From contig JAISCU010000019.1 of assembly GCA_031265345.1 (NCBI GenBank), positions 1-18,339 on the forward strand: a stretch of 18,339 nt of DNA, read 5' to 3'. Source of the stretch: Bifidobacteriaceae bacterium. GTDB taxonomy: Bacteria > Actinomycetota > Actinomycetes > Actinomycetales > WQXJ01. This document shows positions 7,118 through 17,375 of this stretch, in pieces; the first letter of the stretch is position 1, and each line of letters opens with the position of its first letter. The position numbers were made by a program, and so were the translations under genes. The notes below the pieces were generated by a model that was given only the letters and a program-made list of their open reading frames with translations, searched no databases and was not told the origin of the DNA.

Positions 7118-8236
7118 ATGGTGACGCCCAGCCTTGGCCGCGCCCGGGCTCAGTTCCCGGCTACGGGGACCACGGTGCGCCTCGAGTTCGGAGGGGCGGT
7201 GGCCGCGGAGCCGAAAGCGGTGGCCGCTCTGGTGCGGGCGGCCCGGGAACTGGTCGAGCGGATCGAGGCCGAACTGAGCCGGTTCCGGGACGATTCGGAC
7301 ATCGTCCGCCTGAACCGGCATCCCGACCAATGGGTCGAGGTGGGTCCGCACACGGCGGCGGTCCTTCGAGCGGCGGCGGACTTGCGGGAGAGAACCGGCG
7401 GATTGTTCGATCCGGCAACGCCGGGGCGGCTGATCGAGGTCGAGATCGCGGCGGGGAGCCCGAGCCGTGCGCGGCTCGGCTCTGCGCGGGGGAGCCGACT
7501 GGGCAGCATCGTGCAACCTCGCGGCGGACGGGGGGAAGCCAGGACGCGCGGTGGGATGAAGGACGCCCAAGCGCGAAGCCGACCGGGGGAGCTCGGGAAC
7601 CGCGGAAAACCGAAGGACGCCTGTACGAGCGGCGACCCGATGGGCGGCCGGAAGCGCGGCGGAACACCGAAAGCCGAGGCTGGGCGCAGAACCGGGGACA
7701 TCGGAGCGCGCGACGGATCGGGGGAGGCCCAGGTGCGGGGCAGCCTGGCGAGCGGAATCGACTTGGGCGGCATCGGCAAGGGCTACGCGGCAGACGCCGT
7801 GCTGGCCTTGGTTCGGGCGCGGGGCGTGGATTCGGCGCTGGTGGCGGTGGGGGCCTCGTCGGTGGCGGTGTGCGGGGAGCGGCCGGGCGGCGGTCCGTGG
7901 CGGGTGGCTCTGAGGTCGCCGGGCGGCGGCCGCGACGAGGCGCTGGGGGTGGTCGAACTGGCGCGAGGTGGCCTGGCGACTTCCGGCTTGGACGAGGCGG
8001 GTCACCACATCGTGGACCCCAGAACCGGACTACCAGCCGATTCAGGTGTGCTCCAGGCGACCGTGCTGGCCGAGGACGGCATGGTGGCGGAGGCCTATTC
8101 GACCGCCCTGATGGTGGGCGGCGTGCCCGCAGCTGCCACCTGGCCGGTCGACTCGGTACTGGTGACCGCCGCGGCGGTGGTGGTCAGCGCTGGCGCGCGC
8201 GACCGGTTCCGCCCGTCGCTCAAAGCGCGAAACTGA
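7118..8236 (+). CDS. apbE: ApbE family FAD:protein FMN transferase with internal low-complexity insertion
   Basis: ApbE takes FMN from FAD and attaches it to a Thr of an S-G-A-T motif in extracytoplasmic flavoproteins; the FMN-binding lipoprotein just upstream is the obvious target. Motifs seen in 372 residues are ATGTTVRLEF (16-25), LSRFRDDSDIVRLNR (53-67), GGLFDP (94-99), DLGGIGKGYAAD (215-226), HHIVDPRTGLPA (296-307) and EAYSTALMVGG (325-335). The usual D-A-x-x-T metal-site motif reads E325-A-Y-S-T329, a conservative change. Residues about 103-208 are Gly/Arg/Lys/Ser-rich and replace the usual segment between GGLFDP and LDLGG. No signal peptide is seen, so export is unexplained. ATG 7118 fits the family start but lacks a clear ribosome site. 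Its 3' end overlaps the convergent PAS-like gene by 17 bp. Confidence 0.85.
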   Translation: MVTPSLGRARAQFPATGTTVRLEFGGAVAAEPKAVAALVRAARELVERIEAELSRFRDDSDIVRLNRHPDQWVEVGPHTAAVLRAAADLRERTGGLFDPATPGRLIEVEIAAGSPSRARLGSARGSRLGSIVQPRGGRGEARTRGGMKDAQARSRPGELGNRGKPKDACTSGDPMGGRKRGGTPKAEAGRRTGDIGARDGSGEAQVRGSLASGIDLGGIGKGYAADAVLALVRARGVDSALVAVGASSVAVCGERPGGGPWRVALRSPGGGRDEALGVVELARGGLATSGLDEAGHHIVDPRTGLPADSGVLQATVLAEDGMVAEAYSTALMVGGVPAAATWPVDSVLVTAAAVVVSAGARDRFRPSLKARN

Positions 8237-9527
8237 AACCGGGCGCGTAGCGCAGCGCTCGCGCGATCCCGGCGGCGGCCTCGGAGAAGGCGGTGGCGTC
8301 GGCGCCGGTCCGTGCTATCGCCCCGCGTGCGAGGTCGCGCAGGGAATCCAACTGGGCGGCCGCACCCTTGGCGTCGAGGTCGCCCGGGATCAGCGACGAG
8401 GGCAGGTCGAAACGCTTGGCCAGCAGTTCCCAACTCATCAACGTGGTGTCGAGCATGCGGACCTGCCCGGCCGCCTCCGTGGCCTCGCGAGCAAGCCGCG
8501 TGAGATTCGCGGACACCCGCGCGCTGCCCATCGCCAGCGGCGGCGCCAAGGTGTGCAACGCGCCGACCAGGGGCACCACCAGGCCGAGGTCCTTGGAACC
8601 GAGTTCGTCCGAGGCCGCGAGGGTCTGCAGGATGGCACGGTTGAAACGGCGGGCTGTCGCCAGCAGGAGGCGCTGGCCCAAGACCAGGTCGCGGGCGCGC
8701 TCGACTCCCAGGACCAGGGCCTTGAAGCGGATCGCGGTCTGCTGGACGGCGGTCTGGATGCGATGGGCGGCAGTCAGCGGCGTGGCCGAACCGGACAGCG
8801 ACCGGGCGGCGCCCATGACTTGGGCGGCGGCCTCGTCCATGGGCTCGTTCTGGTCGAGCAGGCCGGTCGCGCTCTGGATGAGAGCTTTGGCCACGTCGAG
8901 CAGCCTCGCGTGGGCTATCTGCAGACGCTCGAGCTGGCGGTCAGCCGCCAGGGCGGCCGTCCAGACGCTGGCCAGGGCCTGGTCGGCGGGCTGGTCGAAG
9001 ACTGGTTGCGCGGCCGGGACCTCGGCCGGGAACGCGGCCCGCAACAGGTCGGCATAGGCCGCGAAGCCCAAGGGCTCCAAGCGCCGCGTGATCTCCTCGG
9101 CGCCGATCACGGCCGCCCGGTCGAGCGAGGAGCCCGCAGCCGTCGCGGCCGACTCCCGGGCGCGCGCGGCCGCGTACACCGAGGCCAGTTGTTCTGTGGC
9201 GCGGTCCTGGGACGATGCCGCCGCCACGGACACCCGCGTCCCGCCCGTCGCGACGGCCGCTATCAAGTACCAGTCCGAACCGGGCGGGGCGTCAGTGAAC
9301 TGGATGTACGCGCCGGTGTGCGAATCGCGGTCCAGTCCGGAGTTGATTAAGTTGGTCAGGCCCAGGGGAATGGCAGGCGCCAGGAGCGCGCTGGCCGGTC
9401 CGCCCAGCATTTGTTGGGCCTGCAACCCGGTCGCCGCCTCCAAGGAAGCGTTGGCGCCGATGATCGCGCCAGACGAGTCGGTCACAAAGATGACGATGTC
9501 CAAGGTGGGGTCCAGGTTGCCGGTCAC
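8220..9527 (-). CDS. Soluble PAS-domain-like helical protein of unknown function
   Basis: The protein has 435 residues and no membrane helix. Residues about 8-100 resemble a PAS sensor domain: DIVIFVTDSSGAIIGANASL, a helix with TGLQAQQMLG, then GAYIQFTDAPPGSDWYLIAAV as late strands. The pattern recalls PAS domains of Aer-like chemoreceptors, though ligand residues cannot be assigned. The rest (about 110-435) is Ala/Leu-rich and mostly helical, perhaps coiled coil, with no kinase, cyclase, GGDEF or response-regulator motif. GTG 9527 lies 18 bp after the stop of the preceding minus-strand gene, with a weak AGATAGG site, so it is the last gene of a three-gene operon. Context suggests a cytoplasmic partner of the two membrane sensor-like proteins (inference). 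Confidence 0.6.
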   Translation of the reverse strand: MTGNLDPTLDIVIFVTDSSGAIIGANASLEAATGLQAQQMLGGPASALLAPAIPLGLTNLINSGLDRDSHTGAYIQFTDAPPGSDWYLIAAVATGGTRVSVAAASSQDRATEQLASVYAAARARESAATAAGSSLDRAAVIGAEEITRRLEPLGFAAYADLLRAAFPAEVPAAQPVFDQPADQALASVWTAALAADRQLERLQIAHARLLDVAKALIQSATGLLDQNEPMDEAAAQVMGAARSLSGSATPLTAAHRIQTAVQQTAIRFKALVLGVERARDLVLGQRLLLATARRFNRAILQTLAASDELGSKDLGLVVPLVGALHTLAPPLAMGSARVSANLTRLAREATEAAGQVRMLDTTLMSWELLAKRFDLPSSLIPGDLDAKGAAAQLDSLRDLARGAIARTGADATAFSEAAAGIARALRYAPGFSFAL

Positions 9528-9545
9528 ACGCCAAACCTATCTGAT

Positions 9546-11501
9546 TCAGCGTCCGGAATTGGCAAGTGGGACGGTCAAAATAGTGTCGGTGCCGTTCCCA
9601 GTGGTCGCCGGGGAGGCCACGACCGACCCGCGCAAGCGGCGCACCAGCGACAGCACCGCGGCCGGCTTGTGCCCCAGAGCGAGGCTTCCCGGTGCGGGCT
9701 CTGCGGCCTGGTCGGTCACCGTGATGATCAGATCGGTCTGGCTCGAGCGGGCCGAAACGTGGACGGGCAAGGACGGCGCCTTGGTCGCGGCCGCGTCGAT
9801 CAATTCGGCGGCGGCGTGCGCCAGGCGGGGCGCCACCGCCTCCGGCACTGTGGCCATGGTCTCGATGGCCCAGCGGACCTGGTGGGGGCGCGCCACCTGC
9901 GCCAACGCCTCCTTCAGCACATCAGTGACCAGCGGCGGCCCCTCATCGGCAGCATAATTGGGGACTGTCCCCAATTCCACCGGGATGGTGTCGGCCCGAA
10001 GGGCGAATGGCGTCGCAGGGGTCGGGCCCGGGCTGCCGGGGGCCGCGACCGGGGCGGCAGCGAAGGAATCCGAGGAAGGGGTCGAGACCGGAACTCCGGC
10101 CAGCGGCGGCTGGGTCGGAGCCCAGGCGGCGGGCCCGGCATCGGCGTGCCCCGAATTGGTGCCTGTCCCCAATCCGGGCGCGGGGGTCGCGGGGGCGACA
10201 GGTGCCGCAGCGGCCAGCTGCGGGGCGGGGGTCGGCGGCGCTGCCGGCAACGGGGGGCCCACGGGGGGAACCGGAGGGGGAGCCTGAGGAGCAGCTGAGG
10301 CCGGAACTCCGGTGGAAAGCGGTGTCGGGGTCTGCGCCCAGGCGGGCCGCGCGGCATCGGCGGCGCCCGAATTGGTGCCTGTCCCCGGTTCGGGCGCGGG
10401 GGCCCCGGCGGCGGCAGGATTGGGGACTGTCCCCAATCCCGACGGGACCGCGGGTGCGATGGGCGCTGCGGGGATCGGGGCAGGAGCAGGGGCGAGTCTC
10501 GGCGGCGCTGCCCGCGACGGGGCGGCGGTGACCGATGTTCGGACAGGCGGGGCGGCCATGGCGGCTGGCGAAGAAGGGGCCGAAGCGCGGGCCGGAGCTT
10601 CGGCAGGAAGCGGCGCCGGGGTTGGAGCCCAGGCGGCGGGCGCGGCATCGGCGGGACCATAGCCAGGGGCTGTTCCCAAATCGGCGGCGAGCGGAACGGG
10701 CAGCGCCGGGGCGACGGCGGACGCGGCCAGGCGAGAGCCGCCGCCCTGCCGCCCCGACTGTGGGCCGACCGTGCGGACCAGGGCGGCCATCCTCCCCGCC
10801 GCGGCGCGCCCGGCGGCGAACGGTCCGGCCAGGGCGGCGCGCCCGGAGCCCATGCGCCGGGCCAGGAAGACCAGACCGGCAATGGTGGCGAGAGCGCCGC
10901 CGACCCCGACCATGAGCCGCGCCCGCGAGGACGAATACAACGACTCTGCGGCGCGGGACAGGGTCTCCAGGCTGGTGACGCCGTCGCCTGTGAGTCCGGG
11001 CACGGCCCGCGCTTGGGCGTAGGCGCTGACATGGGAGGACAGGGCGCGGTTGGACACGGCCTGGGACAATTGTCCGGGGGCCAGCGCAAGCTCGCTCCCC
11101 AGGTCGACCAATCGGCCGTCGGTGCGGGCTCGGGCGAGAGCGTCCGACGGGTCGCGCAGCAAGGCCTTCAGACGCTCCGCGTCGTCTCCCGTCCCCAGGT
11201 TCAACTGGTCGAGCTTGGCGCCACTGGCCGCGGCGTCCAAGTCGGCGAAGGCGGTGTCTGTCACATGCGGCCCGGCGGAGCCTGAGAGCTCGGCGTCCAG
11301 GGCGGCGATGGCGGAATCGGCGACCCGCATCAGGTCCACGATCCTCAGGTCCTCTTTGGCGGCGCCCACCGCGCGGGCGTTCGCGACGATCGTGTACAGG
11401 CAGGTGATCAGGGCGATCACGAGGAGCGCCGCCGTGGCGCGACCGAACAGCCGAGGCCCAGGCTGTGGGGTCGGCGTGTCGGCGCCTTGGTCGGTGGTCA
11501 C
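9546..11501 (-). CDS. Membrane sensor-like protein with long Ala/Pro linker and degenerate GHKL ATPase-like C-terminus
   Basis: The protein has 651 residues. TM1 (about 22-40) and TM2 (about 196-214) enclose a helical, probably four-helix, extracytoplasmic sensor domain. An Ala/Pro-rich cytoplasmic linker of about 300 residues follows, containing repeats built on AWAPTPAPL and translated palindromes (LGTGTNSG, LGTVPN). The C-terminus (about 526-651) looks like the ATPase part of actinobacterial sensor kinases: HAAAELIDAAATKAPSLPVHVSAR resembles an N-box, DLIITVTDQ a D-box strand, and NGTDTILTVPL the last strand. The expected N-box Asn is Ala and D-x-G-x-G is lost (DQAAE), so kinase activity is unlikely. 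GTG 11501 was chosen; an AGGTGAG stretch lies just upstream. It sits 32 bp after the preceding gene. A nitrate/sulfonate-type or CvnA-like relative is possible. Confidence 0.6.
   Translation of the reverse strand: MTTDQGADTPTPQPGPRLFGRATAALLVIALITCLYTIVANARAVGAAKEDLRIVDLMRVADSAIAALDAELSGSAGPHVTDTAFADLDAAASGAKLDQLNLGTGDDAERLKALLRDPSDALARARTDGRLVDLGSELALAPGQLSQAVSNRALSSHVSAYAQARAVPGLTGDGVTSLETLSRAAESLYSSSRARLMVGVGGALATIAGLVFLARRMGSGRAALAGPFAAGRAAAGRMAALVRTVGPQSGRQGGGSRLAASAVAPALPVPLAADLGTAPGYGPADAAPAAWAPTPAPLPAEAPARASAPSSPAAMAAPPVRTSVTAAPSRAAPPRLAPAPAPIPAAPIAPAVPSGLGTVPNPAAAGAPAPEPGTGTNSGAADAARPAWAQTPTPLSTGVPASAAPQAPPPVPPVGPPLPAAPPTPAPQLAAAAPVAPATPAPGLGTGTNSGHADAGPAAWAPTQPPLAGVPVSTPSSDSFAAAPVAAPGSPGPTPATPFALRADTIPVELGTVPNYAADEGPPLVTDVLKEALAQVARPHQVRWAIETMATVPEAVAPRLAHAAAELIDAAATKAPSLPVHVSARSSQTDLIITVTDQAAEPAPGSLALGHKPAAVLSLVRRLRGSVVASPATTGNGTDTILTVPLANSGR
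9956..9976. repeat. REP-like palindrome, family 1, variant a (perfect)
   Basis: Ten-base arms AATTGGGGAC and GTCCCCAATT flank a single T with no mismatch. It lies in the minus-strand membrane gene and is translated there as ELGTVPNY. Confidence 0.9.
10153..10177. repeat. REP-like palindrome, family 1, variant b
   Basis: The core ATTGGTGCCTGTCCCCAAT matches the copy at 220-245 exactly, followed by CCGGGCGCGGG. It is antisense to the protein here and read on the minus strand as LGTGTNSG. Confidence 0.88.
10369..10394. repeat. REP-like palindrome, family 1, variant b, diverged
   Basis: GAATTGGTGCCTGTCCCC is identical to the other variant-b copies, then GGTTCGGG replaces the second arm. It is read on the minus strand as PGTGTNSG. 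Confidence 0.8.
10417..10439. repeat. REP-like palindrome, family 1, variant a (perfect)
   Basis: Eleven-base arms GGATTGGGGAC and GTCCCCAATCC flank a single T with no mismatch. It is read on the minus strand as LGTVPNP and lies only 23 bp from the previous copy. Confidence 0.9.
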
Positions 11502-11533
11502 CTCACCTGACGGTCCTTAGCTGTGTTCGGCGG

Positions 11534-13453
11534 TCACTTGTCGCCGGTGGACCGCCACGGCACGCGCGGCTTGGGGCCGGCTGGCTTCCCTCCGGTTGGT
11601 TTGTCCGCAGTCGGCTTGTCGTCGGTCGGCTTGTCCGGCGCGGCTGCCGATGCGCCGGGCATGGCGCCGGTCGTGGGCACGGTGGGCGCTGGGGCAGCGG
11701 GCGCGGCCGGGGTCGCAGATGGCGCTTTGGGGGCGCTGGTCGGCGGCTGAGGAGCGCCGCCCGCCCGGGCTTGGCTCGGTGCGGTGGCTGGCCTGGCGGG
11801 CGTGCCCGTGGCCGACTTGGCGCCGCTCGCCGGGGCGGGGCCGCCGGTGGTGGGCGCGAAGGGTATCCGGCGCGGCTTGGTCGGCGCGGTGCCGGCTGGT
11901 CCCGTGGCCGTGGATGGCTTGCCCGATGCCGCCGTCCCGGCCGGTCGCCCCGCCACCGGTCCGCCCGTTGCGGCTGGGGAGCCCGGCCTGGTCGAGGCGG
12001 CGCCGGAAGACGAGGCCGGACCAGCAGCCGAGACAGGAGAGGCCGAAGCAGGCGGAGCCGAGGCACCCGCGGTCGCTGAGGAAGCGCGGGCCTGGGCGGG
12101 GGGCGTCGGCGCGCCGGGTGCCGCAGCGGTGTTCGATACAGCAGCGGGCTTGGTCGGCGTAGCTGCCGGTGCCGCTGCCGTGGCCCCCTTGGGCGCGGCC
12201 GAGGTCGAGCCGGCGGGTCTGGCGGCCTCGGCCCCGGTGGCCGCGGCTGACCCGGCCGGAGTTGCCGCCGACGTGGTGACGGGAGCGGTCTTGGGGCCCG
12301 ACCCGGCCTGCGTGTCCGAAGCGGCGGCGGGGGCCGAATCGGAAGCGGCCTTCTTCCCGCCGCGCGCCCAAGGCAAGCGCCTGGACGATTTGGAAGCGCC
12401 GGTGCTGGCGGTGCCAGCACCAGCCGGGGCGCCAGCCGTTGGCGGGGTCGGCGTCGCAGTGGCGGCGGTCGCAGTCCCGACCCTGTCGGCCGCGGCCTTG
12501 GCCGAAGCCGCGCCCGCTGCGGCCGAACCGGTGCCCGAACCGATGACCGAACCAGCAGTCGAGGAAGCGCCCTTCGGCGCTGAGGCCTTCGGGGCCGGAA
12601 CCTTGGGTGCCGGAACCTTCGGGGCGGGTTTCGGCGCGGCGGCGGCGGTGGCCGCCCAGGCGGGGCCTTTGATGAAGAACAGCAACCAACCCGCGATGGC
12701 CGCCGCGGCCAGGACCCCGCTAATGATCCAGAGCACGATCGGTCCGACGTTGGACTGGTCGAGGGATGTGTCGGCGGTCTCCTTCAGCGTGTCGAGAGTG
12801 ATCTTGCGGGCATCGCTGGCCGGGGGCTCCTCGTCGCTGCGGATCGGTATGGAGCTGTCGGGATCGCCCATCGCCTCGGCGAACTTGGTGGCGGGGACCG
12901 CGAGCGTCCGGTTGTGGAACAGCGACGGGGCTTTGACCGCGAAGGCGTAGAGGCCCTGGCGGAGGTTGTCGAAGCTGGCCGGGTAGTCCTCCGCGCCGGA
13001 GACGGTGCCCATCGTCAGTTCGGTGCGGGCCGCGTCCACGCGCGTGGCGGGGTCCTCGAACAGCAGGCGGGCCTGTTGGTCGTTGCCGGTGGCGGCGAGG
13101 TTCATCGAGTCGATCCCGTAGGCCTGGGCGGCCGCGCCGAGCGCCTTGGCGGCATCGTCAACGGCGTCCGGCGCGGGTTCGCGACCGGTGGCGTGGGCGG
13201 TCACCCAGTCCGAGCGTTCGGTGTACAGCGCCCGGTCGGTCTGGTTGACCGCCTCCAGGAGGGCGACCAGTTCCTGGTCGGAGGTGGATCCCTCGGAGCT
13301 GCGGGAGGCCATCAGGGCGAAAGCGCCGGAAGCCACCGCGACCACCGAGGCGACTATGGCTGAGATCAACACCAGCAGTCGCAACCGATGCCGGTCCGGG
13401 CCGCCCGCGGCAGGCGGCTTCGATGCAGTTGGGTTGATCATGGTCGATGTCAT
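11534..13453 (-). CDS. Bitopic membrane protein with very long Ala/Pro/Lys-rich cytoplasmic tail, unknown function
   Basis: The protein has 639 residues. A short N-terminus with basic residues (DRHRLR) precedes TM1 (about 26-48). The extracytoplasmic domain (about 50-235) has helical blocks around DQELVALLEAVNQTDRALYT and FDNLRQGLYAFAVKAP. TM2 (about 237-261) is followed by some 375 residues of Ala/Pro/Thr/Ser/Gly/Lys-rich sequence, with short repeats such as PAPKVPAPKVPAPKASAPK and DKPTDDKPTADKPTGGKP. No catalytic domain follows. The layout matches the next gene, so the two may be distant paralogues or partners. ATG 13453 is preceded by a modest GGTGAG. It leads the minus-strand operon, transcribed away from ligA. 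It could be a sensor, a scaffold or a cell-wall-linked protein; the sequence does not decide. Confidence 0.55.
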   Translation of the reverse strand: MTSTMINPTASKPPAAGGPDRHRLRLLVLISAIVASVVAVASGAFALMASRSSEGSTSDQELVALLEAVNQTDRALYTERSDWVTAHATGREPAPDAVDDAAKALGAAAQAYGIDSMNLAATGNDQQARLLFEDPATRVDAARTELTMGTVSGAEDYPASFDNLRQGLYAFAVKAPSLFHNRTLAVPATKFAEAMGDPDSSIPIRSDEEPPASDARKITLDTLKETADTSLDQSNVGPIVLWIISGVLAAAAIAGWLLFFIKGPAWAATAAAAPKPAPKVPAPKVPAPKASAPKGASSTAGSVIGSGTGSAAAGAASAKAAADRVGTATAATATPTPPTAGAPAGAGTASTGASKSSRRLPWARGGKKAASDSAPAAASDTQAGSGPKTAPVTTSAATPAGSAAATGAEAARPAGSTSAAPKGATAAAPAATPTKPAAVSNTAAAPGAPTPPAQARASSATAGASAPPASASPVSAAGPASSSGAASTRPGSPAATGGPVAGRPAGTAASGKPSTATGPAGTAPTKPRRIPFAPTTGGPAPASGAKSATGTPARPATAPSQARAGGAPQPPTSAPKAPSATPAAPAAPAPTVPTTGAMPGASAAAPDKPTDDKPTADKPTGGKPAGPKPRVPWRSTGDK

Positions 13454-17254
<3,801 letters not shown>

Positions 17255-17284
17255 ATGGACTCCTTGTGGTCGGTCAAACAAATC

Positions 17285-17314
17285 GGTACAAGAGTAGATG
17301 AGAGGCGCGTTCAA
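17285..17314 (-). promoter_or_regulatory. Possible promoter for the LCP gene at 15887-17254
   Basis: On the minus strand TTGAAC (17309-17314) and TGTACC (17285-17290) are spaced by 18 bp, about 30 bp before the GTG start. The -35 box is good and the -10 box poor. The region is AT-richer than its surroundings. Confidence 0.25.
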
Positions 17315-17375
17315 CCAGCGAAGGCGCAGGTGAGGGCCGGTAAAGGTTTGGTGGAGATCGGTCAGCCGGCCGCAT

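Larger units (their letters stand above)
10087..10682. repeat. Three dispersed copies of a ~90-bp composite repeat in the linker-coding region
   Basis: Copies lie near 10087-10177, 10300-10394 and 10588-10682. Each runs on the plus strand from GCCGGAACTCCGG-like sequence through a GCCCAGGCGG-like block and CGGCATCGGCG, then into a family-1 palindrome. The third palindrome is degenerate (around 10664-10682). On the coding strand each gives a block like ADAAPAAWAPTPAPL. The spacing is irregular (about 215 and 290 bp). Confidence 0.75.

Noticed and set aside
6489..7124. Plus-strand open frame of 211 codons in the gap before apbE
   Set aside because: It simply reads through the repeat units (KDTIPDTR and similar), has no ribosome site and no family features.
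6734..8008. Long minus-strand open frame (424 codons) opposite apbE and the repeat cluster
   Set aside because: Its product is Arg/Pro/Ala-rich with no family motifs, and it runs antisense to clear ApbE motifs; a GC-bias shadow.
82..9215. Recurring 12-mer GACGATGCCGCC (near 82, 2629, 7057 and 9210)
   Set aside because: No palindrome, no shared flanks and different reading contexts; likely chance in GC-rich coding DNA.
11784..12950. 388-codon plus-strand open frame opposite the first membrane protein
   Set aside because: It is Ala/Val/Gly-rich antisense of the Ala/Pro tail; the minus-strand frame has TM helices and operon spacing, this one has neither.
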